A stretch of 64,000 nt of DNA from JAXGZG01 sp040771825 (GCA_040771825.1 JAXGZG010000001.1:434001-498000), one strand, 5' to 3'; shown: positions 18,374 to 27,219, counted from the stretch's first letter. Made by a program: numbers and translations. The notes: generated from the sequence alone by a model not told the origin.

Positions 18374-18421
18374 GGGGAGAAGACCCACCCTCCATAAAGC
18401 ACTAGGGCAGGGTTTCTCCCC
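18374..18421 (+). terminator. Hairpin attenuator between binding-protein and ATPase genes
   Basis: GGGGAGAA (18374-18381) pairs with TTCTCCCC (18414-18421), and an inner CCACCCT/AGGG-GGG pairing extends the stem. AGTTTTCC follows. Such partial terminators between a binding-protein gene and the rest of an ABC operon lower expression of the downstream membrane components. The structure is seen; the role is inferred. Confidence 0.5.
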
Positions 18422-18445
18422 AGTTTTCCTTTGGGGGCTTTTGCA

Positions 18446-20053
18446 ATGGCAGAAGACTATGTTCTGGAGATGCACGGTATTACCAAGCACTATTTCGGCA
18501 ACCGTGTATTGAATGATGTAACGTTGCGGGTCAAACCCGGGGAAATTCACGGACTTGTGGGAGAAAACGGCGCAGGAAAAAGCACTCTGATGAACATACT
18601 CTTTGGAATGCCTGTGATTTACTCCACCGGTGGCTTTGCTGGCGAAATCAGGTTCTGCGGCGATCAAGTGTTATTCGAGTCCCCCCGGAAGGCTTTGGAG
18701 TCAGGGATAGGTATGGTGCACCAGGAGTTCATGTTGATCCCGGGGTTTTCAGTTGCCGAGAACATCAAGCTTAACCGTGAGCCTCTCAAGGATTCGTTCT
18801 TGACCAGGATTTTCGGCCAGCGCATGAAAAAGCTAGATTGGCCCACCATCAGCAAGGACTCAAGGGTAGCCCTAGATGCGGTTGGCCTAGGTATCGACGA
18901 GATGCTTCCCATCGAGGGTTTGCCCATTGGTTATCTGCAGTTCATCGAGATAGCCCGGGAAGTTGACAAAAGAGGCGTCAGACTCCTTGTTTTCGATGAG
19001 CCAACAGCTTTGCTCACAGAAACCGAATCAGAGCAGCTTCTGTCGGCGATAAAGAGGATAGCAGCCGAAGGAGTGGCAATCATATTCATCTCCCACAGGC
19101 TTGACGAGGTGCTTTCCATATGCGACACCGTCACGGTAATGAGGGACGGAGAAGTTGTTACCTCAATAGGTACTTTGGACCCGACCACTACCATAGCAAG
19201 GATTAGTGAGCTTATGGTGGGCCGAAAAGTGGTGAGACCTGACTACGCCAAAAGGACCAAGGAACCAAGCGATGAGGACATAATCCTCAGCATTGAGAAT
19301 CTGGAAGTCCACATGCCTGGAGAAGAAGTGTCTGGCATCACCCTCAATGTCAGGCGAGGCGAAATCCTTGGAATCGGCGGTCTTGCCGGTCAGGGGAAAA
19401 TCGGTGTCGGCAATGGACTAATGGGGTTATTTCCCACCGAAGGGCGCGTGCAAAAAGATAGCCAAGAGATTCCTCTCAATTACCCGGGCCATGCGTATCA
19501 GAGGAAAGTGGCTTTTCTGTCTGAGGACCGGAAGGTAGTGGGGCTTATCCTCGATCGGCCTATCGAGTATAACGTGACGGTTGTTGCCACTTTGGTTAAG
19601 TCCATGTTCCAAAAAACTGTTGGTTTCGGATCTCGTGGAGTCAGAATACGGGACAAAGAGAGTGCCCGGGAGTTTGCCAGGCGGATGATCAGCGACTTGG
19701 ACATTAGGTGTACCGATCCCGACCAGATAGTCAGGCGGCTTAGCGGCGGCAACCAGCAGAAGGTCTGCATTGCCCGGGCTTTGGCGTTGGAGCCGGAAAT
19801 CTTGCTTGTATCGGAACCCACACGGGGGATTGATGTGGGGGCGAAGGAAAAGATCCTCGACCTTCTGGTGAGTCTCAATCGAGAAAAAGGGATGACAATA
19901 GTGCTCACAAGCAGCGAACTTGCAGAACTAAGGAAGGTATGCGATAGGATCGCACTTGTATATGGAGGAAAACTTGTGGACATCCTTTCGCCCGACGATT
20001 CAAATGCCAAGTTCGGCTTGACCATGTCTGGGAGGAGGGTGGAGGCGCTATGA
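18446..20053 (+). CDS. ABC transporter ATPase with two domains, RbsA/YufO type
   Basis: About 535 residues with duplicated ATP-binding domains as in sugar/nucleoside importers (CUT2/BMP type). Domain 1 has Walker A GENGAGKST, a weak signature (LPIGYLQFIEIARE instead of LSGGQ) and Walker B LLVFDEPTALL. Domain 2 has a degenerate P-loop (GGLAGQGKIGVGNG), canonical signature LSGGNQQKVCIARAL and ILLVSEPTRGIDVG, where Ser replaces the usual Asp. This division of intact and degenerate sites is normal in the class. The frame opens at 18431, but ATG 18446 gives the natural start. It overlaps the next gene by four bases. Confidence 0.9.
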   Translation: MAEDYVLEMHGITKHYFGNRVLNDVTLRVKPGEIHGLVGENGAGKSTLMNILFGMPVIYSTGGFAGEIRFCGDQVLFESPRKALESGIGMVHQEFMLIPGFSVAENIKLNREPLKDSFLTRIFGQRMKKLDWPTISKDSRVALDAVGLGIDEMLPIEGLPIGYLQFIEIAREVDKRGVRLLVFDEPTALLTETESEQLLSAIKRIAAEGVAIIFISHRLDEVLSICDTVTVMRDGEVVTSIGTLDPTTTIARISELMVGRKVVRPDYAKRTKEPSDEDIILSIENLEVHMPGEEVSGITLNVRRGEILGIGGLAGQGKIGVGNGLMGLFPTEGRVQKDSQEIPLNYPGHAYQRKVAFLSEDRKVVGLILDRPIEYNVTVVATLVKSMFQKTVGFGSRGVRIRDKESAREFARRMISDLDIRCTDPDQIVRRLSGGNQQKVCIARALALEPEILLVSEPTRGIDVGAKEKILDLLVSLNREKGMTIVLTSSELAELRKVCDRIALVYGGKLVDILSPDDSNAKFGLTMSGRRVEAL

Positions 20054-21183
20054 GTTCCGAGACTGACAAGCCCAAGGAGATTGAGGAGCATGAGGATCTT
20101 GAGGGCGCCGGCAATGTCCCGGCTTCCCGTGGGGTGCTCCGAGCTCTATCCAGCTTGTTGAACACAGTAGGATTGCCCAGACTCACAGTAGGCGGCTTTG
20201 TGGCAGCCCTTTTCATTTTGGGAGGAATAAAAGGCCTGCCTTTGTCGAATCTGTTTAGTAATTCCCTTAGCAGGTTTGCCATGAATGCGGTGATGGCCCT
20301 TTCCATGGTTCCTGCTGTTCAGTGTGGAATTGGCCCAAATTTCGGCCTACCCATCGGGCTCCTGGCAGGGTTGGTCGGCATGGTTTGCGCCCTTGAATTG
20401 GGCTGCAGGGGATTTGACGGCCTTTTGGTGGCCATGGGCATAGGCGCCGGGCTTGGCACATTGCTGGGAATAGGTTTTGGGCTCTTCTTAAACAGGGTCA
20501 AGGGACAGGAGATGATGGTCGGGACATACGCCGGCTTTGCGGCCGTGTCACTTATGTGCATTTCCTGGCTAATGCTGCCCTTTAAGAATCCTGAGATCAT
20601 ATTCGTTTTGGGCGGGAAGGGCCTTAGGGGCACTATTAGCCTGAAGAACACGTTTGGACATGCGCTTGACAAGTTAGGGTCTTTCGAGATGGGCGGCTTG
20701 GAGATCCCCACAGGTCTGATTTTACTGGTTTTTGGCTTGGCCGCCGCCTACAAGGTTTTCGAGATGACCAAAGTTGGAATCGCCATGGACCTTGCCGGGC
20801 AGAATGAAAAGTTTGCTCGGGCTGCAGGGATTGACTGCGGCCGCATGAGAGTAATAGGAACTGCAATTTCCACGGCACTAGGGGCAATAGGGATAGTTGT
20901 GTACGCCCAAAGCTACGGTTTCATCCAGCTCTACACTGCTCCGCTTCTTATGGCCTTTCCTGCAGTTGCTTCCGTATTGATAGGCGGTGCTACCCCTTCA
21001 TCAGCATCGGTATCCAACGCTCTTGTGGGGACTTTGCTCTTTCAGTCACTTCTGGCAACTACTGTTCCTGTAACCCAGAGCGTAATTGGCGGGGATATCA
21101 GCGAAATCGTGCGGCTTATCGTCTCTAACGGCATGGTGCTTTATGCGTTGACCAGGGGGCACGGAGGTGGCAACGGTGAATAA
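20050..21183 (+). CDS. ABC transporter permease (BPD_transp_2 / RbsC-like), first
   Basis: 377 residues. A hydrophilic N-terminal tail of ~45 residues precedes eight or more hydrophobic segments rich in Gly and Leu. The conserved loop EMTKVGIAMDLAGQNEKFARAAGID (about residues 237-261) is the coupling motif of branched-chain/ribose/nucleoside permeases. It starts with ATGA overlap to the ATPase gene. It pairs with the second permease to form a heterodimeric channel, as in BMP-type importers. The transported substrate is unknown. Confidence 0.88.
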   Translation: MSSETDKPKEIEEHEDLEGAGNVPASRGVLRALSSLLNTVGLPRLTVGGFVAALFILGGIKGLPLSNLFSNSLSRFAMNAVMALSMVPAVQCGIGPNFGLPIGLLAGLVGMVCALELGCRGFDGLLVAMGIGAGLGTLLGIGFGLFLNRVKGQEMMVGTYAGFAAVSLMCISWLMLPFKNPEIIFVLGGKGLRGTISLKNTFGHALDKLGSFEMGGLEIPTGLILLVFGLAAAYKVFEMTKVGIAMDLAGQNEKFARAAGIDCGRMRVIGTAISTALGAIGIVVYAQSYGFIQLYTAPLLMAFPAVASVLIGGATPSSASVSNALVGTLLFQSLLATTVPVTQSVIGGDISEIVRLIVSNGMVLYALTRGHGGGNGE

Positions 21184-22315
21184 GAGTCAGCAAAACCAGG
21201 ACACGCCTTCTGGGAACCGTTTTCTGAAGCCCCGCCGCCAGTACTTTACAGTCCATGGCTTAAAAGACATCCTCAGCCGAAACATAGTCCCCATAATGTT
21301 CATTATTCTTTGTTTTGTAGGTGTGGTATATAGCGGTAAGCCGGTGCTTTTCCTCCTTCAAGAAGTGGTGTTTCGGATGAGTCGCAACTCCTTCTTGGTA
21401 CTCTCATTGGTCATCCCGGTTATGGCGGGGTTAGGGCTCAATTTCGGTCTGGTCATAGGCGCTATGGCCGGCCAATCTGGCTTGATCTTTGTGGCGGCCA
21501 AACAAATCCCCGGCATGTTAGGGTTTTCTGCTGCGTGTCTCGTGGCTCTGCCCCTTGCCCTCGGGCTTGGTTACATGATCGGCAAGATCATGAACAAGGC
21601 AAAGGGTAAAGAGATGATTGCAGGGATGATCCTGGGGTTTTTCATGAACGGGGTATACCAGTTGGTGTACTTGTTTGGGATAGCCACCGTAATACCGTTC
21701 TCCAACAAGGAGATGTTGCTTCCGAGCGGCATAGGGCTTCGTAACACAGTCGAACTCAAGTCAATCAAATGGGTACTGGATGAACTGGCAATGATTACTA
21801 TAGGGGATGTGCAGGTTCCCCTTGCTACCCTGGCTTTCAGTGCGGTTCTTGCATGGCTCATTACCGGGCTCTACAGGACCAAACTGGGACAAGACATAAG
21901 AGCCACAGGTCAGGACATGAGGGTAAGCCAAGTTGCGGGAATTCAAGTGGACCGCACCAGGGTAGTCGCCATGATGATTTCTACTGTGCTAGGCGCCTTT
22001 GGGCAGATCATCTTCCTGCAGAACATAGGCACCCTAAACGTATATGACAGCCACGGGCAGATAGCCACTTTTGCCATTGCGGCGGTGCTTGTTGGAGGAT
22101 CTACTGTCTCACGAGCCACAGTTGGCCAAGCGCTATTGGGCACGTGCCTATTCCACCTTCTCTTTATTGTGTCTCCCTACGCAGGTCAAAACTTGCTCGG
22201 AAGCGCCCAGGTAGGCGAGTACTTTCGTGTGTTTGTGGCTTACACGATCATAGCTGTCAGCCTGGCGCTGCACTCTATGCAAAGATCAAGGTTTCAGATG
22301 AAGTCGAGGCGTTGA
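21176..22315 (+). CDS. ABC transporter permease (BPD_transp_2 / RbsC-like), second
   Basis: About 379 residues with multiple hydrophobic segments and the coupling loop TKLGQDIRATGQDMRVSQVAGI. The frame can start at GTG 21167, but GGAGG (21163-21167) sits eight bases before GTG 21176, which I take as the start. It overlaps the first permease by eight bases. It is homologous to but clearly distinct from the first permease. The partner binding protein of this operon is the truncated DUF3798 gene. Confidence 0.88.
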   Translation: MNKSQQNQDTPSGNRFLKPRRQYFTVHGLKDILSRNIVPIMFIILCFVGVVYSGKPVLFLLQEVVFRMSRNSFLVLSLVIPVMAGLGLNFGLVIGAMAGQSGLIFVAAKQIPGMLGFSAACLVALPLALGLGYMIGKIMNKAKGKEMIAGMILGFFMNGVYQLVYLFGIATVIPFSNKEMLLPSGIGLRNTVELKSIKWVLDELAMITIGDVQVPLATLAFSAVLAWLITGLYRTKLGQDIRATGQDMRVSQVAGIQVDRTRVVAMMISTVLGAFGQIIFLQNIGTLNVYDSHGQIATFAIAAVLVGGSTVSRATVGQALLGTCLFHLLFIVSPYAGQNLLGSAQVGEYFRVFVAYTIIAVSLALHSMQRSRFQMKSRR

Positions 22316-22408
22316 TGGAGAGCAGACTGCCCGTTGACACAGATTGCTGAAGCAATGGGTCCTTCGAGGAAATGGACTACAGTAGACGATTCCAGGGAGG
22401 CAGCGCAG

Positions 22409-23395
22409 ATGATAGCAGTGACAGGCGCTCCAGGGCATCTTGGAAACAATCTGATCAGGCTTCTCCTGTCTCGTGGGGCTTCTGTTCGCGCCATGGTTCT
22501 AAAGGGTGAGAGCCTCGACCCTATCAAGGGCCTTGATGTTGAGATAGTAGAGGGCGACGTCCGCCAACCCGATTCCCTTGACCGCGCTTTCCAAGGCGCT
22601 GACACAGTATTCCACCTTGCCTCCATAATCAGCCTTTTGCCCGGCAGATCCGAACTCCTGCAGCAAGTCAACGTTAGAGGCGCGCGAAACGTTGCAGAGT
22701 CATGCTTGCGGATGGGAGTTAGGCGCCTAGTTTACACCTCATCTATCCATGCTTTGGTTGAGGCTCCTCACGGGACTGGCATTGATGAATCCGCCGGGTA
22801 TGACCCGGCTCATGCGAGAATGGAGTATTCCAGGACAAAGGCACAAGGCACCCTAGAGGTTCTGGATGTGGCTAAGCGAGGGCTGGATGCAGTTATCGTT
22901 TTTCCCTCGGGGGTCATCGGGCCTTACGACTTCAAGCCTTCCGAAGTAGGGCAGATGATCTTGAGTTTTGTGAAAGGGCGCGTCCCCGCCACTATAGCGG
23001 GCGGCTATGATTTTGCTGACGTCCGGGATGTAGCAGAAGGACATTTGCTTGCGGCCGAGAAGGGCAGGACAGGTGAGGGGTATATCCTTTCTGGAGAGTG
23101 GATTTCCGTTACCGACGTCTTCAAAGAGGTTTCTACACTGGTGGGGCGCCCTGTTCCTCGTATGACCGTCTCACCGCATGTTGCTTTGGGGGTAGCCCGC
23201 TGCCTGACCTGGTATTGCAGGAAGACGGGGAAAAGACCTCTCTTCAACACTGACATGATAGAGACATTGCTCAGCAACTCCCAAGTGACAAGCATCAAGG
23301 CGAAGCGAGAACTTGGCTATTCGGCTAGACCCATCCGGGAATCGATTCGGGACACCGTCTTGTGGATGAAAGGGACGGGGATGATACCGGGGTAG
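22409..23395 (+). CDS. NAD-dependent epimerase/dehydratase (extended SDR)
   Basis: About 328 residues. The Rossmann nucleotide-binding motif TGAPGHLG is at residues ~5-12. Acidic residues follow beta-2/3 (EIVEGDVRQPDSLDRAF). FHLASI, the catalytic Thr/Ser region (YTSSIHAL) and YSRTKAQG (the YxxxK catalytic pair) follow in family order. The frame is open from 22334, but ATG 22409 has GGGAGG nine bases upstream and gives the canonical N-terminus. It resembles dihydroflavonol-4-reductase-like and 3-beta-HSD-like members. It follows the permease gene by about 90 bases in the same direction and may be part of that operon. The substrate is unknown. Confidence 0.88.
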   Translation: MIAVTGAPGHLGNNLIRLLLSRGASVRAMVLKGESLDPIKGLDVEIVEGDVRQPDSLDRAFQGADTVFHLASIISLLPGRSELLQQVNVRGARNVAESCLRMGVRRLVYTSSIHALVEAPHGTGIDESAGYDPAHARMEYSRTKAQGTLEVLDVAKRGLDAVIVFPSGVIGPYDFKPSEVGQMILSFVKGRVPATIAGGYDFADVRDVAEGHLLAAEKGRTGEGYILSGEWISVTDVFKEVSTLVGRPVPRMTVSPHVALGVARCLTWYCRKTGKRPLFNTDMIETLLSNSQVTSIKAKRELGYSARPIRESIRDTVLWMKGTGMIPG

Positions 23396-23419
23396 CGTGG
23401 GCTGGATGCGGTGTGCGGT

Positions 23420-23858
23420 GCTTGGACAAAGAAATGTTGGTCGTGGAGGGACCGGACAAACTATGAGCTGTTCGGCCCTGGGACCGGAGTGAATGTCGGG
23501 TCGTGCAGGCGATGAGCTAAGGAAATATCCCGCTGGGCGGGCGATGACCGGACAGAATTGATGTTAGGGAGGGGAGCCGGACGGATTATCAGCTAGTCGG
23601 CTCCAGGACCGGAAGAAATGTGCGGCGGCAGAAGCGACGATCGTTCAAAAACATAGGTCAGGGGCCAGAATCGGACAAATGTTCCGCTAGTTGGCTTTGG
23701 GAGCCGAAAAAATGTTCGGTGGTCGAGACCACGGCCGGACAAAAGTGGATGTCGGGGCGGGGTCCCGATGAATTGTCTGGTGATGGTTTCTGGAGCCGGA
23801 ACAAATGTCTGATGGAGGACGCTGTGACCGTAAGAAACATCCGGTGGGTGTCCCCCCT
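23420..23858. repeat. Degenerate ~31-bp repeat array, left of the nuclease gene
   Basis: A core resembling CCGGACAAAAATGT recurs at about 23422, 23452, 23484, 23548, 23577, 23609, 23671, 23703, 23735, 23764, 23796 and 23828, with two eroded units near 23516 and 23641. Successive steps are 29-32 bases, mostly 32, 32, then 29-30. About 14 units are present, much more diverged than those of the right-hand array. Units often contain a small inverted repeat (CCGGA...TCCGG-like). The 490 bases between the SDR gene and the nuclease gene hold nothing else. Confidence 0.8.
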
Positions 23859-23886
23859 TGTTGTCAGCGATGGTGTGTGGTAATAT

Positions 23887-24681
23887 ATGCCAAACGGTTG
23901 GACGTGGGGCAGGCTGAAAGGGCGCCGGCATCCACGGAGGTTGATTTATCTGAACTTGACTTTGCGCATAATTGAGGAGATTACGAACGAAAGTGCCCTT
24001 TCACATGCGGCTAAATCGGTCTATTTGAAGGCTATGCTGAAGCAACCCCAGACACTCCGGGCACTTGGCCTGGAAACTCAGCTGAACCCCAGAACAGTCG
24101 CCAGGCACTGCAGAGAACTTAGCCGTTTGGGTTGGATGCGATTACTGGAAGGGGAGGGCAGGCAGCTTCCTTCGGCGGTTATTCCCCGTCCAGTAGAAGC
24201 TATTTTAGCCATTGAGGCTGCCAAGCAAGTTGAGATGGCGCACTACAAGGGCGAAGAGACCACTAAGATATTCCTCGATTGGATCACGGCTGCCAGTGTG
24301 AATTTCCGATACGACTGCCGTCCAAAGTTTCTGGTTAACCCTGAGACAGATCAAAACCTTGAGTACGACATGTACTCGGAGGAGCACAAGTGGGCGACCG
24401 AATTCCACGGCGACCAGCACTTCGGATTGACCAGGCTCTATCCTAACAAGGAGGATCTTCGGGACAGACAGAAACGGGATCTGATGAAAGTGGGCCTGTC
24501 TCAGAACAATGGCATTAGGCTTTCGATAGTTACCAAACACGACCTTAGCCTGAAGAAGCTGCTACCGATGATTCCGAAGGATGTTCCAAAGAGAGACTTT
24601 GACCCGGCGGGTCCGCTTGTCCAGATGCTTGAGAGAATCGGGAAGGAATGTGCTGGCAGACAGGACTGGGATAGAGGATAG
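23887..24681 (+). CDS. Winged-helix protein with putative PD-(D/E)XK/Vsr-like nuclease domain
   Basis: 264 residues. An N-terminal helix-turn-helix region (about residues 35-95) includes TLRALGLETQLNPRTVARHC and RLGWMRLLEGEG, typical of a winged helix. The C-terminal region (about 140-230) has LEYDMYSEEHKWATEFHGD, then QHFG, a charged RDRQKRDLMK helix and NNGIRLSIV. This D...E-x-H-G-x-QHF...RD..K..GI.L pattern is seen in small endonuclease-like proteins of the Vsr/PD-(D/E)XK superfamily. The domain call is by motif memory and is inference. The ATG at 23887 lacks a good ribosome binding site; a GGAGG at 23936 suggests a later start. It lies between two repeat arrays with shared units, which suggests that it binds or cuts them. 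Confidence 0.6.
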   Translation: MPNGWTWGRLKGRRHPRRLIYLNLTLRIIEEITNESALSHAAKSVYLKAMLKQPQTLRALGLETQLNPRTVARHCRELSRLGWMRLLEGEGRQLPSAVIPRPVEAILAIEAAKQVEMAHYKGEETTKIFLDWITAASVNFRYDCRPKFLVNPETDQNLEYDMYSEEHKWATEFHGDQHFGLTRLYPNKEDLRDRQKRDLMKVGLSQNNGIRLSIVTKHDLSLKKLLPMIPKDVPKRDFDPAGPLVQMLERIGKECAGRQDWDRG

Positions 24682-24726
24682 GTCTCTGTGGCTTCTTTCT
24701 CAGCAGAAATGGAGGCTGGGGCGGTA

Positions 24727-25018
24727 GCGGACAAGAAGTCGGGTGGTCTCTTCGCAGACCGGAAAAAATGTCCGGGCCCCTTGGCTGTGACCGGACAAAA
24801 ACGGGGGTCGAATCCCAGCAGCGGACAAAAAGTTGGGTGGTACCTTCGCAGACCGGAAGAAATGTCCGGGCCCCTTGGCTGTAACCGGACAAAAACGGGG
24901 GTCGAAGCCCAGCAGCGGACAGAAAGTCGGGTGGTACCTTCGCAGACCGGAAAAAATGTCCGGGCCCCTTGGCTGTAACCGGACAAAAACGGAGCCGAGG
25001 CCCGGTAGCAGACAAAGC
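24727..25018. repeat. ~31-bp repeats in 94-bp triplets, right of the nuclease gene
   Basis: Core starts are at 24727, 24759, 24791, 24821, 24853, 24885, 24915, 24947, 24979 and 25008, so spacing is 32, 32, 30 repeated. Three sub-units differ from each other, but each is nearly identical one triplet later. Sub-unit A begins GCGGACAAAAAG, B begins CCGGAAAAAATGTCCGG with a perfect 5-base inverted repeat, and C begins CCGGACAAAAACGG. The array ends about 60 bases before the TTG start of the M28 peptidase gene. Open frames on either strand here shift frame every triplet, since 94 is not a multiple of three. Confidence 0.92.
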
Positions 25019-25079
25019 AGGGAAAACCCTCCATCCGCGGCGAAGATGGCTTCAACAGTTTTGAGGGGAGGTCCAAGAT

Positions 25080-27116
25080 TTGATCCTGGAGACGTTGCGG
25101 CTAGTCAAGGAAGAGTTTAGGCCCCACCTGGCGTTTAACGGAGTCGCCCGACTGGCATCATTCCACCGGATCCAGTGTAGCCCGGGGATCAGAGATGCCG
25201 CTCTGTACATCCGCTCTTATCTCGAGGCCGAGGGCATCCAGAACGAGTTGTTGTCGTACCCCGCCAAAAAGGGCGTTACCTGGTGGTCTCAAGAGAGTTT
25301 CCCCGAGTGGGAGGCCAAGAGCGCCGAATTCGCACTCCTGGAGGGCGGCAAACGGGAGAGGCTCTGTTCCTACGCCGAACTGAAAACCTCACTAATCCAG
25401 CGAAGTGCGGCTACCTCCTGCGATGGCATTGAGACCAAGATGGTTCTAGTGGAGAATGGAGCGGACCCCGCCGCCTATGAGGGCATTGACGTTGCCGGGA
25501 AGGTCGTGTTTTCTCGTGGCACCCCGGCTGACATCGCCAAGGTTGCTGTAGACAAATTCGGGGCGGCGGGTGTGGTTGTTGACACCATGCGAGAGCACCC
25601 TCCTGTCAGGGACCGTTTTGATCTCCCGGATGGGCGGCAGTATCTGTCATTCTGGCCCGCCGACCCCGAGCGTCACAAGGCCTTCGGGTTTGTCGTGTCT
25701 CCCAGACAGGGGGAGGTTATAAGGAAGGAATTCGCGTCAGGGAAGAAGGAACTATCCGTTTTCGCTAGGGTCGACAGCAGATTCGCCGATGGGTCAATGG
25801 AAGTCCTCAGCGCGGTGATTCCAGGCGAAACCGATGAGGAAGTCGTGGCGGTTGCCCACTTGTGCCACCCGGAAGCCTCGGCCAACGACAACGCATCGGG
25901 TTCCGGAACCCTAATGGAGGCGGTTCGGGCCTTGAATCATCTCATCTCCCTTGGCCGGTTGCCGAAACCCAAGCGTTCCATCAGGTTTCTGTGGGTGCCC
26001 GAGATGACGGGGTCCTACGCTTACCTGGCAAGCCACGAGGACTCCATAAGCAAGACCGTTGCCGCCATCAACCTTGATATGGTAGGTCAGAATCAGGACC
26101 TCTGCGGCAGTACCTTCACCGTAGAAAGACCGCTTAGCGCGCTCCCTGGATTCGGCGGAGATTTGGCGGCTCTGATTCTGGGGCACGTGATCAAGGAGAC
26201 AAAGAATCTGGGTAGTACCCACTGGTATCCTACGTTCAGACACACCGTTGGCCCGTTCTCTGGAGGCAGCGACCATCACATATGGGGTGATGCCAGCGTC
26301 GGCGTGACTTGTCCCATGCTCATTCAGTGGCCCGACAAGTTCTACCACACCAGTGAGGACACCATCGACAAAGTGGATCCTCACATGCTGTGGGTTACCG
26401 GCGTCATCACAGCGACATACCTCTACACGGCTGCCACCGCAACTCCTCTTGACGCGGCTATCATAGCCGGAGAGATGGCCACCCGATTTGTGGGGGAAGC
26501 AGATGGAATACTGACATCTATTGTAGAGCGAGCGAGCGACCAGATGGCCAAAGCCGAGGCCGCCGCCGACATCGTGGCTAAGACCCGGCGAACTATCGAG
26601 CAGCGAGTTGGTTTCTTGCGAGACCGGAAACTCGCTGATGTGGATAGCCTGCAGAAGCTAGTGGCCGAAGATTCAGTAACGTTCAGCCAGGCAAGAGCAG
26701 CAGCCAAGGATTCGATATCCGTCGCAGCTAATTTCCTGCTTGTCAAGGCCCTGAGGAATCTTGCTGCGGTAGCGGGGCAGGAAGAGATATCGTGTCTGCC
26801 TCCGCCGTGGCAGCCGGAAGAAACTGAAGCTGACGCCAAAGCCGGAACCATTGTGCCGCAGAAAATGCATCGGGGACCTTTTTCAAGCATGGCAAAGGAA
26901 TTTTCCGCCGAATATGAGGAGAAAGCCAAGGCTTTTGCAGCTAAGTACGGGCAGGAGGCTCGTTCCGCCAATGACGTTGAACGCTGGGCAGACGGCAAAC
27001 GGAATCTCCTGGAGATTGCGGATCTTGTAGAAGGGGAGACCGGCTTCCGCAACATGGAAGCGCTCGTTGACTACGTGGAATTGATGGTTGCGCGGGGAGT
27101 GCTGAGGCCAGAGTAG
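25080..27116 (+). CDS. M28-type zinc aminopeptidase (DUF4910-like), long
   Basis: 678 residues, started from TTG 25080 with GGGGAGG eight bases upstream. A protease-associated-like insertion occupies about residues 130-190 (GKVVFSRGTPADIAKVAVDKFGAAG). The M28 zinc-binding pattern is visible: AHLCHPEASANDNASG (His and bridging Asp), LWVPEMTGS (Glu pair), AINLDMVGQ (Asp) and FYHTSEDT (His). The last ~220 residues are a charged helical extension that ends with a winged-helix-like segment. It would remove N-terminal residues from peptides, consistent with the Opp system and other peptidases in the window. The extension has no assigned role. Confidence 0.87.
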   Translation: MILETLRLVKEEFRPHLAFNGVARLASFHRIQCSPGIRDAALYIRSYLEAEGIQNELLSYPAKKGVTWWSQESFPEWEAKSAEFALLEGGKRERLCSYAELKTSLIQRSAATSCDGIETKMVLVENGADPAAYEGIDVAGKVVFSRGTPADIAKVAVDKFGAAGVVVDTMREHPPVRDRFDLPDGRQYLSFWPADPERHKAFGFVVSPRQGEVIRKEFASGKKELSVFARVDSRFADGSMEVLSAVIPGETDEEVVAVAHLCHPEASANDNASGSGTLMEAVRALNHLISLGRLPKPKRSIRFLWVPEMTGSYAYLASHEDSISKTVAAINLDMVGQNQDLCGSTFTVERPLSALPGFGGDLAALILGHVIKETKNLGSTHWYPTFRHTVGPFSGGSDHHIWGDASVGVTCPMLIQWPDKFYHTSEDTIDKVDPHMLWVTGVITATYLYTAATATPLDAAIIAGEMATRFVGEADGILTSIVERASDQMAKAEAAADIVAKTRRTIEQRVGFLRDRKLADVDSLQKLVAEDSVTFSQARAAAKDSISVAANFLLVKALRNLAAVAGQEEISCLPPPWQPEETEADAKAGTIVPQKMHRGPFSSMAKEFSAEYEEKAKAFAAKYGQEARSANDVERWADGKRNLLEIADLVEGETGFRNMEALVDYVELMVARGVLRPE

Positions 27117-27202
27117 GGCTAAGGCTGGAATCTGAAGGCTCAAGGCTAATAGTGTCCAAAAGGTCTGCGCCTGGATCCGTCTGAACCCGCATGGCGGCCA
27201 AC

Positions 27203-27219
27203 GGGTCTGGGGCAGACCC
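27203..27219. terminator. GGGTCTG/CAGACCC hairpin between convergent genes
   Basis: Perfect 7-base arms with a 3-base loop lie between the ends of the M28 peptidase gene (+) and the CopZ-like gene (-). There is no T-run. A terminator function is inferred from position. Confidence 0.4.

Noticed and set aside
23593..23931. Minus-strand 112-residue open frame in the left array
   Set aside because: It is repeat-derived, with amino-acid stretches echoing the right-array pseudo-frames, and overlaps the nuclease gene start.
23420..25018. CRISPR array
   Set aside because: The repeated core is only ~12-17 bases and degenerate. The segments between cores are not unique: each recurs one triplet later, unlike spacers. 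There is no cas gene.
24501..25076. Minus-strand open frames of 191 and 156 residues over the right repeat array
   Set aside because: They consist of repeat DNA read in all three frames in turn, because the 94-base period is not a multiple of three. They have no ribosome binding site and overlap the nuclease gene.
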